Both the position numbers and the translations under genes were made by a program. Under the pieces are notes generated by a model. The model worked only from the letters and a program-made list of their open reading frames with translations. It was not told the DNA's origin and ran no database searches. Below, piece by piece: positions 54,209-63,284 of a stretch of 64,000 nucleotides of DNA. Source of the DNA: Paenarthrobacter sp. JL.01a (GTDB lineage Bacteria > Actinomycetota > Actinomycetes > Actinomycetales > Micrococcaceae); NCBI RefSeq assembly GCF_025452095.1, contig NZ_CP104877.1, positions 2,666,001-2,730,000 on the forward strand. Reading direction: 5' to 3'. The first letter of the stretch is position 1. Each line of letters begins with the position of its first letter.

Positions 54209-54682
54209 TTGGCTGAACGACTTATCCCGGGCGAGGCGGCACCGGACTTCACCCTGCAGGACGCCACGGGCAAAAGCGTCAGCTTGTCCGACTTCCGCGG
54301 CCGCAAAACCATCGTCTATTTCTACCCGGCAGCTTCGACACCCGGGTGCACGAAGGAAGCATGCGACTTCCGCGACACGTTGGGATCCCTGCAGGCCGCC
54401 GGCTATGAAGTTGTAGGGATCTCACCCGATCCCGTCAAGGCCCTGGCCAAGTTTGCCTCCGAGGAGCAACTCACCTTCCCGCTGTTGTCCGACGAGGAAC
54501 ACGCCGTGGCCGATGCCTACGGGGCATGGGGGGAAAAGAAGAACTACGGCCGGACCTACGAAGGACTCATCCGCTCCACCGTTGTGGTGGACCCTGACGG
54601 AAAGGTCACCTTGGCCCAGTACAACGTCCGCGCAACCGGCCACGTGGCCAAGCTCCGCCGGGACCTGAAGCTGGACAAGTAG
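54209..54682 (+). CDS. bcp: Thioredoxin-dependent peroxiredoxin Bcp
   Basis: Thiol peroxidase of the BCP/PrxQ group that reduces hydrogen peroxide and organic peroxides. Peroxidatic Cys47 in STPGCTKEACDFRD, with resolving Cys52 five residues on, is the atypical 2-Cys arrangement; PDFTLQDATGKSVSLSDFRG and GISPDPVKALAKF are further family blocks. TTG 54209 is the start, with AAGGAG 6 bases upstream; the frame continues further but lacks a start with an SD. 157 residues is normal. Divergent MarR regulator next door. Confidence 0.94.
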   Translation: MAERLIPGEAAPDFTLQDATGKSVSLSDFRGRKTIVYFYPAASTPGCTKEACDFRDTLGSLQAAGYEVVGISPDPVKALAKFASEEQLTFPLLSDEEHAVADAYGAWGEKKNYGRTYEGLIRSTVVVDPDGKVTLAQYNVRATGHVAKLRRDLKLDK

Positions 54683-54735
54683 CGGGTACACTTGAGGCCG
54701 TACGGCACCCGGCTGGATAAGCCGCGTGCCAGCCA

Positions 54736-54817
54736 GCGCGAGTGGTGAAATTGGCAGACACGCAGGATTTAGGTTCCTGTGCCTTCGGGCGTGGGGGTTC
54801 AAGTCCCCCCTTGCGCA
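54736..54817 (+). tRNA. tRNA-Leu (TAG)
   Basis: 82-nt class II tRNA with a long variable arm (GTGCCTTCGGGCGT). Acceptor GCGCGAG/CTTGCGC has one G-U; anticodon stem-loop CAGGATTTAGGTTCCTG gives TAG, reading CUA/CUN. No encoded CCA. TACACT at about 54686 could be its -10, with an imperfect hairpin (54703-54729) in between. Confidence 0.97.
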
Positions 54818-54852
54818 CATTGTGGAACACCGTGGCTGCAAGCCACACAGAG

Positions 54853-54886
54853 CCCCCGGCTGCACACCTGCAGATCCGGGGGTTTT
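54853..54886 (+). terminator. Terminator after tRNA-Leu
   Basis: CCCCCGG-CTGCA-CACC-TGCAG-AT-CCGGGGG then TTTT; a two-part stem with a 2-base bulge, 35 bases beyond the tRNA. Confidence 0.85.
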
Positions 54887-55011
54887 CCGTGTCGGCAACA
54901 ATCCTGCTTGGCTGGAAAAGCGCTGGGAGGGGCATTCAGGACGTTCAACTAGACTGGAACGCGGTCTGGCCTAAGCCGGCCACGGCATTCACACCGGCTG
55001 AGGGGACAAGA

Positions 55012-56688
55012 GTGGCAAGCAGCAAAATGCGGAGCCTGACCGTGCAGTTGCTCAAGGCGGGTTCTGTCTTTGCCGTTTTGGCGTTGACGGCCTGCACCGG
55101 AGCGCCTGGTCCTGCTCCGTCGTCGTCGGCCAACAGCACCGCGGCTGCCGAGCCCACTGCCACGTTCAACTTCGGCACCGGCTCGATGCCCTTGGGCCTT
55201 GACCCGGCCATGGCAGCCGACTCCGAGTCCGCCCGCGTCACCCGCCAGGTCCTTGAAGGACTCGTGGGTGTTGACGGATCAACAGGAGAAACGACACCCC
55301 TGCTGGCCACAGAGTGGAAGGACAGCAACAATGGGCTGACCTATGACTTCACTCTCCGCTCCAAGGTGACCTTCCACGACGGAACACCCTTCGACTCCGC
55401 CGCAGTCTGTGCAAACTTCAACCGCTGGTTCACCTTCCCCGCCGACCTCCGCAAGCAGGCGCCGGGGATCTCGTTCCAGAGCGTTTTCAAGGCGTACTCG
55501 GATGAACCGGTTTTTTCCATCTTCAAGGACTGCAAAGTGGTCTCGCCCACCGATGTGCAGATCAACTTGACGAGGCCCTTCACGGGATTCCTGCAGGCCC
55601 TGACACTCCCGGCCTTCGCCATGTCCTCGCCCGCCGCCCTCGAGTCCCAGCGAGCCAACGTCCTGGACCAAAACCGGAACGGCTTGGCCGTTTCCGCCTA
55701 CGCCAGCCACCCGGTCGGCACCGGCCCGTACCAGTTTGGAACCTGGGATGAAAACAAGATCACCCTTCAAAGCTACAAAGGCTACTGGGGCAACAGGGGC
55801 CAGATAGCCACCATCAACTTCATTCCCTATGACCACGCCGAGACCCGGCAGCAGGCCCTCTTGGATGGAAAGATCGACGCCTATGACCTGGTGACGCCTG
55901 CCACTTTCGACCAGCTGGTCAAGAAGGGTGTCCAGATCATCCAGCGGGACCCGTTCTCGGTCATGTACTTGGGAATCAACCAGGCTGTAGCCCCCTTGGA
56001 CAAGCTTGAGGTCCGCCAGGCCATTGAGATGGCCGTGGACAAGGAATCCTTGATCCGGAAGTTCTTCATCGACAACACGGCCCAGGCTTCACAGTTCGTG
56101 CCGCCAAAACTCAGTGGCTTCAACAACAACGCTCCTTCACTGGGCTACAACCCCGATAAAGCCAAGCAGCTGCTGGAGAAGGCCGGGTACAAGGGTGAGG
56201 AACTGAAGTTCTACTACCCGCTGAACGCGACCCGGGCATACATGCCCACCCCCGAGAAGATCTACGCCGAAATCAGCCGCCAGCTCGTGGCAGTGGGCTT
56301 CAACATCAAACCCGTACCCATCGACTGGGAGAACGGCTACCTCCAGAAGGTCCAGTCAGCCGGTGACCGCGGCTTGCACCTGCTCGGATGGAACGGCTCG
56401 TACGCCGATGCCGACAACTTCCTGGGGCCGCTGTTCGGCGAGACCCGGGCCGAGTTCGGCTACACCGATTCGGAAGTTTTCCACAAAATCGAGCGTGCCC
56501 GCGCCATGCCTGACGGCGATGAGCGCAACGCCCAATACCAGGCCATCAATGCCGAGATCGCAGCCTCCGTACCGGCCGTCCCCATCGCCTTCCCCATCTC
56601 GGCCCTGGCGTTGTCCAACAAGGTGGAAAGGTACCCGGCTTCACCGGTCCTCAACGAAGTTTTCACGAACGTCCGCCTAAAGTCTTGA
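55012..56688 (+). CDS. ABC transporter substrate-binding lipoprotein (family 5)
   Basis: 558-residue extracytoplasmic solute-binding protein of the peptide/nickel (SBP_bac_5) family. GTG 55012 has AGGGG upstream; the signal peptide ends at lipobox LTAC. Mature blocks include [21 protein letters not shown], the [18 protein letters not shown] motif that defines the family, and [18 protein letters not shown]. No permease or ATPase gene is adjacent, so it is an orphan binding protein that must share a transporter encoded elsewhere. Substrate unknown, most likely a peptide or peptide-like compound. Confidence 0.92.
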   Translation: MASSKMRSLTVQLLKAGSVFAVLALTACTGAPGPAPSSSANSTAAAEPTATFNFGTGSMPLGLDPAMAADSESARVTRQVLEGLVGVDGSTGETTPLLATEWKDSNNGLTYDFTLRSKVTFHDGTPFDSAAVCANFNRWFTFPADLRKQAPGISFQSVFKAYSDEPVFSIFKDCKVVSPTDVQINLTRPFTGFLQALTLPAFAMSSPAALESQRANVLDQNRNGLAVSAYASHPVGTGPYQFGTWDENKITLQSYKGYWGNRGQIATINFIPYDHAETRQQALLDGKIDAYDLVTPATFDQLVKKGVQIIQRDPFSVMYLGINQAVAPLDKLEVRQAIEMAVDKESLIRKFFIDNTAQASQFVPPKLSGFNNNAPSLGYNPDKAKQLLEKAGYKGEELKFYYPLNATRAYMPTPEKIYAEISRQLVAVGFNIKPVPIDWENGYLQKVQSAGDRGLHLLGWNGSYADADNFLGPLFGETRAEFGYTDSEVFHKIERARAMPDGDERNAQYQAINAEIAASVPAVPIAFPISALALSNKVERYPASPVLNEVFTNVRLKS

Positions 56689-56767
56689 CGAACCCCCACA
56701 ATTTCAGTATTGGGTCTGCGCGGGGATATTCTGTGACAGCCAGTGCCGCCGCTATCGGAGATTGATC

Positions 56768-58273
56768 GTGACCTTCATTTCCAAGACTCAACATGCCGAC
56801 GTCGTCCTTATTGGCGGCGGAATCATGAGTGCCACCCTTGGTGCGTTCATCAAGCAACTTGAACCCACCTGGACCATCTCCCTGTTCGAACGACTCGACG
56901 AAGCAGGGCTCGAGAGCTCTGGACCGTGGAACAACGCCGGCACCGGACACGCTGCCTTGTGTGAGCTTAACTACTCCCCCGCAGCCAAGGATGGCTCGGT
57001 GGACCCTTCCAAGGCGCTCCACATCAACGAGCAGTTCCAGCTCTCGCGCCAGTTCTGGTCCCACTTGGTGGACAGCAACGTGATCGGCTCCCCCAAGGGC
57101 TTTATCAACACTGTTCCGCACATGAGCTTCGTCATTGGCGATGACCACGCGAAATTCCTCAAGACCCGGTACGAGGCCCTCAAGCCCAACACGCTCTTCC
57201 GCAGCATGGAGTACACCGAGGACCAGGACCAGATCGCCAAGTGGGCGCCCCTGATCGTCAAGGGCCGCGACCGTAAGCAGCGTGTTGCCGCCACCCGCGC
57301 GGCAGAAGGCACCGACGTCGACTTCGGCGCCTTGACCCGTGAGCTGACCGGCTACCTGCAAAGCAGCGGCGCCGAGGTCAACTACGGCCACGATGTCACC
57401 AACATCAACCGTGCAGCAGGCGGCGGCTGGGACCTGAAGATCAAGCACGCCAAGTCCGGCGAGCATGGCAGTATCCACGCCAAGTTCGTTTTCGTCGGCG
57501 CCGGCGGCGGCGCGCTCCACCTCCTGCAGGCCTCGGGCATCCCGGAAAGCAAAGGCTACGGCGGCTTCCCGGTCTCGGGCCAGTTCTTCCGCTGCACCGA
57601 TGAAGCCATCACGTCGCAGCACAGCGCCAAGGTCTATGGCCAGGCCTCCGTGGGCGCTCCTCCCATGTCTGTCCCCCACCTGGACACCCGGTTCGTTGAC
57701 GGCAAGCGTTCGCTCCTGTTCGGCCCGTACGCCGGATTCTCCACGAACTTCCTGAAGACCTCCAGCTACCTGGACCTTCCGCTGTCCATCCGCCCGGGCA
57801 ACATCATCCCCATGCTGGCAGTGGCCAAGGACAACATGGACCTCACGGCTTACCTCATCAAGGAGGTCGCCAAGCGGCACGAGGCCAAGGTGGAGTCCCT
57901 GCGCGAGTACTACCCCGAGGCTGTGGGCAGCAACTGGGAACTCATTACTGCCGGCCAGCGCGTGCAGATCATCAAGAAGCACCCGCAAAAGGGCGGCGTC
58001 CTGCAGTTCGGCACTGAAGTCATCGCCTCCCGGGACGGCTCCATCGGGGCCCTGCTGGGTGCTTCGCCCGGAGCATCCACGGCTGTGCCTATCATGATCG
58101 AACTCCTGCAGAAGTCCTTCCCCAAGAACTTCAAGGGCTGGCAGTCCAAGCTCAAGGACATGATGCCCGGCTACGGCGTCAAGCTCAACGAGAACCCGGA
58201 CCTCGCCGCTGAGCTGGAAGCCAGCACAGCCAGGTCGCTTCAGCTCGAAGTGGCCAGCGCCATCCAGAGCTAG
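56768..58273 (+). CDS. mqo: Malate:quinone oxidoreductase
   Basis: FAD-dependent, membrane-peripheral enzyme oxidising malate to oxaloacetate with electrons passed to menaquinone, bypassing or aiding malate dehydrogenase. [19 protein letters not shown] is the FAD motif; [18 protein letters not shown] and [12 protein letters not shown] are Mqo-specific. 501 residues is standard. GTG 56768 has GGAG at 7 bases. It is the main respiratory malate oxidase in many actinobacteria. It stands alone, 79 bases after the binding protein gene. Confidence 0.96.
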   Translation: MTFISKTQHADVVLIGGGIMSATLGAFIKQLEPTWTISLFERLDEAGLESSGPWNNAGTGHAALCELNYSPAAKDGSVDPSKALHINEQFQLSRQFWSHLVDSNVIGSPKGFINTVPHMSFVIGDDHAKFLKTRYEALKPNTLFRSMEYTEDQDQIAKWAPLIVKGRDRKQRVAATRAAEGTDVDFGALTRELTGYLQSSGAEVNYGHDVTNINRAAGGGWDLKIKHAKSGEHGSIHAKFVFVGAGGGALHLLQASGIPESKGYGGFPVSGQFFRCTDEAITSQHSAKVYGQASVGAPPMSVPHLDTRFVDGKRSLLFGPYAGFSTNFLKTSSYLDLPLSIRPGNIIPMLAVAKDNMDLTAYLIKEVAKRHEAKVESLREYYPEAVGSNWELITAGQRVQIIKKHPQKGGVLQFGTEVIASRDGSIGALLGASPGASTAVPIMIELLQKSFPKNFKGWQSKLKDMMPGYGVKLNENPDLAAELEASTARSLQLEVASAIQS

Positions 58274-58340
58274 GCCACACCCGGGGCTGCGGCCGGTTCC
58301 CGTCAGACGAATCGTTTCGTAGACCACAGGAGTCGATGCA

Positions 58341-61300
58341 ATGTTCCGCCTGGCCAAGCTGTCCCTGGGAAACCGGGCCCTGATCGCGCTGATCACCGTC
58401 TTTGCGGCGGTGTTCGGCGTGATCACCATGGGCTCACTTAAGCAGGAACTCATTCCGTCCATCGAGTTCCCCCAGATCACCGTTGTCACCTCCATGCCAG
58501 GCGCCTCCCCCGAGGTAGTGGACAAGCAATTGAGCCGGCCCCTTGAGACCGCGCTGAACAGCGTTGAAGGACTTGAATCAACCTCGTCGACTTCACGCAA
58601 CGGCGTCTCGCAGATCACCATGGTGTTCACTTATGGGTCCAATCTCGACCGGGCACGCAACCAGATCGACCGGGCCATATCCAACGCCAAACGCCTGTTG
58701 CCCGCCAACGTAGAGCCTCAGTCGATCGCGGGAAACATCAGTGACTTCCCGATCGTCTACCTGGCCGTGTCGTCGGACAAGCCCCTGAGTGAACTCAACG
58801 CCGACCTCCTGCGGCTCAGCGTGCCCCGGCTGCAGAAGATCGACGGCGTTCGCGGCGCCGATGTGACCGGTGGCGCCAGCCAGCACATCCTCATCAAACC
58901 GCGCCAGGCGGATCTCGCGGCCACGGGCGCCTCGGTCCAATCCATAAGCTCCGCACTGAAGAACAACGGGACCCTGGTTCCGGTGGGCACCATCGAGGAC
59001 CAGGGCAAGACGTTGTCCCTGGAGCTCGGCAGTCCAGTGGACTCCCTGGATGTCATCAAGGGACTGCCTCTGGCGGGAACCAGCAAGGCCGCCACCATTG
59101 GAGCCGTGGCCGAGGTCAGCATCGAGGACGATGCCGCTACTTCCATTACACGCACCAATGGAAAGCCGACGCTGGCGTTGTCCGTGACCAAGAAGCCCGA
59201 CGGCGACACCGTTGCGATCTCGCACGCTGTCCGTGACGCCATCGGAGCGATGCAGGACGAGTTGGGCAACAACGCCACGTTTACCCCTGTTTTCGACCAG
59301 GCCCCCTTCATTGAGAAATCCATCAAGGACCTCACCACCGAAGGACTCCTGGGCTTGGGCTTCGCGGTTGCCGTCATCCTGGTTTTCCTGATGTCCGTCC
59401 GCTCCACTTTGGTCACGGCCGTGTCCATTCCGCTGTCCCTATTGATCACATTCATCGGCATTTATGCCACCGGGTACTCGCTGAACATCCTGACCCTGGG
59501 CGCCCTCACCATAGCCATCGGCCGCGTGGTGGACGACTCGATCGTGGTCATCGAGAACATCAAGAGGCACCTCAGCTACGGCGAAGCCAAACTTACTGCC
59601 ATCCTGACGTCCATCCGTGAGGTCGCCGGGGCAATTACGGCCTCGACGCTTACGACGGTGGCCGTGTTCCTCCCGATCGCGTTCGTTGGCGACCTCGCAG
59701 GTGAGCTCTTCCGTCCGTTCGCACTGACGGTGACCATCGCGCTGTTGTCCTCGCTCCTGGTTTCCCTGACCATCGTCCCGGTCCTCGCCTACTGGTTCCT
59801 CTCATCCCCCGCAAAGGGTGGTGATCCAGCGGCCTCCACCAAGGAAGCCGCGGAAAAGGCACGTGAAGCGGAGCAACGGAGCCGGCTCCAGCGCGGCTAC
59901 CTTCCCATCCTGACAAAAACCCAAAAGCACCCGGTCATCACCTTGTCGGCAGCGGCGGTAATCCTGGTGGCCACCGTCGCCGTGTCACCGCTGCTGAACA
60001 CGGACCTGCTTGGCCGCTCCGGTGAGAACAGCATGACCGTGAGGCAGGTTCTTCCTGCCGGCACCAGCCTGCAGGCCACCAGCGACGAGGCTGCAAAGGT
60101 GGAGGACTCCCTCAAGGGCATCCAGGGCATCAAGGATGTCCAGGTCACCTCCGGCAACGCCCAGACAGGCTTTGCCGCCCTGACATCGACGGGGGCATCG
60201 AACTCCACCTTCACGATCGTCACCGATGAGAAGCTTAACCAGGGCAAGCTACAGGACGAAGTCCGCAGCAAGTTGTCAGGGGCTGCCGGCAAGATCACGG
60301 TTGGCTCCCAGCAAGGCGGCTTCGGCACGTCCTCAACAGTGGACATCACCATCAAGGCCGCCAACTCCTCCGACCTGAAGACAGCCAGCGATGCCATGGT
60401 CAAGGCCATGGACGGTGTTCCCGGCAGCTCGGAAGTTGCGACGAACCTGGCCTCCACGCAGTCCGTGGTCCAGGTCCGCGTGGACCGCGCCAAGGCCGTG
60501 GCCGCAGGCCTGACGGAAGAGCAGGTGGGTGCCTTCCTGGCCTCCACCGTCAGCCCGATCCCAGCCGGCACCGTCCGGATAGACACCGACGACTACCCTG
60601 TCCAGATCGGCGAAGGAACGCGTTTCACCAGCATCGCGGCCGTCAAGGCACTCCAGCTCCCCACGGCCCGCGGCGGGATCGCGCTCGAGACCATTGCCGC
60701 CGTCGAACAAGTGGACGTTCCTGTATCCATCACCAGCAGCAACGGTCAGCGGACAGCGCGAGTGACCGTCACGCCGTCGGGCTCCAACCTCGGTAGCGTC
60801 AGCAGCGCGGTGCAGGAGCGGCTGAAGTCCGTGCAGCTGCCTGCGGGCGTCACGGCCACCATTGGCGGCGCCACCACCCAGCAGGCCGAGTCCTTCCGCC
60901 AGCTGGGCCTTGCCCTGCTGGCGGCGATCGCCATTGTCTACGTGATCATGGTGGCCGCGTTCAAGTCCCTCATCCAACCCCTGATCCTGTTGGTTTCGGT
61001 ACCGTTCGCGGCCACCGGCGCCGTCGGACTCCTCCTGCTGACCGGTGTCCCGCTGGGCCTTCCATCCCTGATCGGCATGCTGATGTTGGTGGGCATCGTC
61101 GTCACCAACGCAATCGTCCTGATCGACCTCATCAACCAATACCGGAAGCCGCATGACGGCCGCCCGGGGATGAGCGTGGCTGATGCCATCACGCACGGCG
61201 CCCGGCAGCGTCTGCGCCCCATCCTGATGACCGCCCTGGCCACAGTATTTGCCCTGACGCCCATGGCGTTGGGCCTGACCGGCGGCGGGGGCTTCATCTC

Positions 61301-61559
61301 CCAGCCGCTGGCGATCGTGGTGATTGGCGGGCTGGTCTCCTCCACAGCCCTGACGTTGGTACTGGTTCCAGTGCTGTACAAGCTGGTGGAAGGGCGCCGG
61401 GAGAAGAAGCAACTGCTGAAGGACCTGCAGGAAAAGCCAACACCGGGCCCTGGAAGCAATGGCCTGGGATCCAGTGGAACGGGTGAGTTCCAGGACTGGA
61501 CCACCGGCATGATTCCGCGGGTCAAGGGCCGGCGCGCCGCCCACAATCCGGGCGAGTAG
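58341..61559 (+). CDS. RND-superfamily efflux permease (HAE1/AcrB-like)
   Basis: 1072-residue proton-driven exporter. Helix 1 (LIALITVFAAVFGVITMGS) is followed by a large outer domain, helices 2-6 with the proton-relay aspartates in IAIGRVVDDSIVVIENI (about residues 397-398), a second outer domain and helices 7-12. AGELFRPFALTVTIAL and the conserved FxxxxPGxSPEVVDKQ-like segment MPGASPEVVDKQLSRPLE place it in the HAE1 group, similar to Bacillus SwrC, not with actinobacterial MmpL proteins. No membrane-fusion protein or outer channel is adjacent. AGGAG precedes the ATG, and a perfect terminator follows. Substrates unknown. Confidence 0.93.
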   Translation: MFRLAKLSLGNRALIALITVFAAVFGVITMGSLKQELIPSIEFPQITVVTSMPGASPEVVDKQLSRPLETALNSVEGLESTSSTSRNGVSQITMVFTYGSNLDRARNQIDRAISNAKRLLPANVEPQSIAGNISDFPIVYLAVSSDKPLSELNADLLRLSVPRLQKIDGVRGADVTGGASQHILIKPRQADLAATGASVQSISSALKNNGTLVPVGTIEDQGKTLSLELGSPVDSLDVIKGLPLAGTSKAATIGAVAEVSIEDDAATSITRTNGKPTLALSVTKKPDGDTVAISHAVRDAIGAMQDELGNNATFTPVFDQAPFIEKSIKDLTTEGLLGLGFAVAVILVFLMSVRSTLVTAVSIPLSLLITFIGIYATGYSLNILTLGALTIAIGRVVDDSIVVIENIKRHLSYGEAKLTAILTSIREVAGAITASTLTTVAVFLPIAFVGDLAGELFRPFALTVTIALLSSLLVSLTIVPVLAYWFLSSPAKGGDPAASTKEAAEKAREAEQRSRLQRGYLPILTKTQKHPVITLSAAAVILVATVAVSPLLNTDLLGRSGENSMTVRQVLPAGTSLQATSDEAAKVEDSLKGIQGIKDVQVTSGNAQTGFAALTSTGASNSTFTIVTDEKLNQGKLQDEVRSKLSGAAGKITVGSQQGGFGTSSTVDITIKAANSSDLKTASDAMVKAMDGVPGSSEVATNLASTQSVVQVRVDRAKAVAAGLTEEQVGAFLASTVSPIPAGTVRIDTDDYPVQIGEGTRFTSIAAVKALQLPTARGGIALETIAAVEQVDVPVSITSSNGQRTARVTVTPSGSNLGSVSSAVQERLKSVQLPAGVTATIGGATTQQAESFRQLGLALLAAIAIVYVIMVAAFKSLIQPLILLVSVPFAATGAVGLLLLTGVPLGLPSLIGMLMLVGIVVTNAIVLIDLINQYRKPHDGRPGMSVADAITHGARQRLRPILMTALATVFALTPMALGLTGGGGFISQPLAIVVIGGLVSSTALTLVLVPVLYKLVEGRREKKQLLKDLQEKPTPGPGSNGLGSSGTGEFQDWTTGMIPRVKGRRAAHNPGE

Positions 61560-61577
61560 ACACACAACCAACCTCGA

Positions 61578-61613
61578 AGCAGGGCCGGGAACATTTCCCG
61601 GCCCTGCTCTGTT
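61578..61613 (+). terminator. Terminator after the RND gene
   Basis: AGCAGGGCCGGGAA-CAT-TTCCCGGCCCTGCT, 14-bp perfect stem with a 3-base loop, followed by CTGTT. Confidence 0.8.
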
Positions 61614-61627
61614 ACAGGCACTGATAC

Positions 61628-61656
61628 ATGCAAATGCATCTAGTTTGAGATACACT
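61628..61656 (+). promoter_or_regulatory. Promoter/operator of the oxidoreductase-MarR operon
   Basis: ATGCA-AA-TGCAT (61628-61639) is a short palindrome of the kind MarR proteins bind, lying about 10 bases before TACACT (61651-61656, candidate -10). A repressor there would cover the -35 region. Confidence 0.4.
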
Positions 61657-61698
61657 GTTCACAGAGCCCGGCACCACGGGCAGGGAGAAAGGCACATC

Positions 61699-62823
61699 AT
61701 GCAGATCGGCGTATTCAGCGTCAGCGACATCACGACTGACCCCACAACGGGCCGCACGCCCACCGAAAACGAACGCATCAAAGCGTCCGTTGCCATCGCC
61801 AAGAAGGTCGAAGAGATCGGCATGGATGTCTACGCCCTGGGCGAGCACCACAACCGGCCGTTCTTCTCCTCCTCCCCCACCACCACGTTGGCTTACATCG
61901 CGGCACAGACCGAGCGCATCACGCTCTCCACAGCCACCACGCTGATCACCACCAACGACCCCGTGAAGATCGCCGAAGACTTCGCCATGCTTCAGCACCT
62001 CTCCGACGGCCGTGTTGACCTGGTCCTCGGACGCGGCAACACCGCTCCCGTCTACCCCTGGTTCGGCAAGAACATCCAGGACGGCATCGAACTGGCGATC
62101 GAAAACTACAGCCTGCTCCGCAAACTGTGGGACGAGGACACCGTCAACTGGTCCGGCAAGTTCCGCACCCCGCTGCAGAACTTCACGTCCACGCCGAGGC
62201 CGCTCGACGACGTCGCGCCCTTTGTCTGGCACGGTTCCATCCGTACTCCCCAAATCGCCGAAGTGGCCGCCTACTACGGCGACGGCTTCTTCGCCAACAA
62301 CATCTTCTGGCCGAAGGAGCACTACCAGCAGCTGATCGGCCTTTACCGTGAGCGCTACGAGCACTACGGACACGGCAAGGCCGACCAGGCGATCGTGGGC
62401 CTCGGTGGCCAGTTCTTCATGAGGAAGAACTCACAGGACGCCGAGAAGGAATTCCGCCCCTACTTCGACAACGCCCCCGTGTACGGCCACGGCCCGTCGC
62501 TTGAGGACTTCACGTCCCAGACGCCGCTGACCGTAGGCAGCCCGCAGGAGGTCATTGAGAAGACCCTCACCTTCCGTGAGTTCTTCGGCGACTACCAACG
62601 CCAGTTGTTCCTGATCGACCACGCCGGACTTCCCCTGAAGACGGTTCTGGAGCAGCTGGACCTCTTTGGCGAGGAAGTCCTGCCCGTCCTGCGCAAGGAG
62701 TACGCCGCCATGAAGCCCGCGCACGTGCCGGACGCCCCCACCCATGCTTCCCGCGTGGCAGCCGCGCTCGAGGCCAAGGTCAGCGAATCAGCAGCGGCAG
62801 GTGCTGCGGGGCAGGACGCCTGA
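61699..62823 (+). CDS. LLM-class flavin-dependent oxidoreductase
   Basis: 374-residue luciferase-like monooxygenase. YALGEHHNRPFFSSSPTT and LSDGRVDLVLGRGNTAPVYP are typical of the bacterial luciferase superfamily; GKFRTPLQNFTSTPRPL follows the pattern of the FMN-dependent subgroup annotated with CE1758-type oxidoreductases. Substrate unknown. ATG 61699 is preceded by GGGAGAAAGG. Its TGA shares a base with the ATG of the MarR gene, so enzyme and regulator are co-translated; the regulator most likely senses the enzyme's substrate. Confidence 0.9.
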   Translation: MQIGVFSVSDITTDPTTGRTPTENERIKASVAIAKKVEEIGMDVYALGEHHNRPFFSSSPTTTLAYIAAQTERITLSTATTLITTNDPVKIAEDFAMLQHLSDGRVDLVLGRGNTAPVYPWFGKNIQDGIELAIENYSLLRKLWDEDTVNWSGKFRTPLQNFTSTPRPLDDVAPFVWHGSIRTPQIAEVAAYYGDGFFANNIFWPKEHYQQLIGLYRERYEHYGHGKADQAIVGLGGQFFMRKNSQDAEKEFRPYFDNAPVYGHGPSLEDFTSQTPLTVGSPQEVIEKTLTFREFFGDYQRQLFLIDHAGLPLKTVLEQLDLFGEEVLPVLRKEYAAMKPAHVPDAPTHASRVAAALEAKVSESAAAGAAGQDA

Positions 62824-63284
62824 TGTCCACGCCCCCGGCATCATCTGCCGTCCGCCTCGCCGCCGAAACCTGGGAATCTCTGTTCCGCTCCCAGGTGGCG
62901 GTGATGCGTAAGCTCCAGTCCGGGCCGGCCTTCAAGGCACTGCCAGTCAAGGAGTACGACGTCCTGTTCACTCTGTCCCGCTGCCCTTCGGGACAGCTTC
63001 GCCTGAACGAAATCAACGACAAGGTACTGCTCAGCCAGTCCAGCCTGAGCCGTTTGGTCGACCGCCTGGAAAAGCGCGGACTTGTGGAGCGTACAACCGC
63101 TCCCGACGACGGCCGTGGGGTCCTGCTGGCCCTCACCGAAGCCGGGCGCGAACTACAGAAGACCATCGGGCGTGAACACGTTCGCGACATCGCCACCCTG
63201 GTGGCGCCCGCGCTCACGGCCGACGAGCAGCGGGAGCTGCTGCGCCTGACGGAGAAGCTACGCGCCTCCGTGGCCGGGCACTAG
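62823..63284 (+). CDS. MarR-family transcriptional regulator
   Basis: 153 residues with the complete MarR fold: EYDVLFTLSRCPSGQLRLNE, recognition helix LSQSSLSRLVDRLEKRGLVE and wing TTAPDDGRGVLLALTEAG. Start ATG 62823 overlaps the oxidoreductase stop (TGATG). Likely autoregulates the operon through the palindrome at 61628-61639. Its stop TAG and the stop of the convergent transglutaminase-like gene share the palindrome CTAG. Confidence 0.92.
   Translation: MSTPPASSAVRLAAETWESLFRSQVAVMRKLQSGPAFKALPVKEYDVLFTLSRCPSGQLRLNEINDKVLLSQSSLSRLVDRLEKRGLVERTTAPDDGRGVLLALTEAGRELQKTIGREHVRDIATLVAPALTADEQRELLRLTEKLRASVAGH

Noticed and set aside
56663..58630. 655-codon minus-strand frame opposite mqo and the RND gene
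   Set aside because: Covers the intergenic gap of two certain plus-strand genes; shadow of codon bias.
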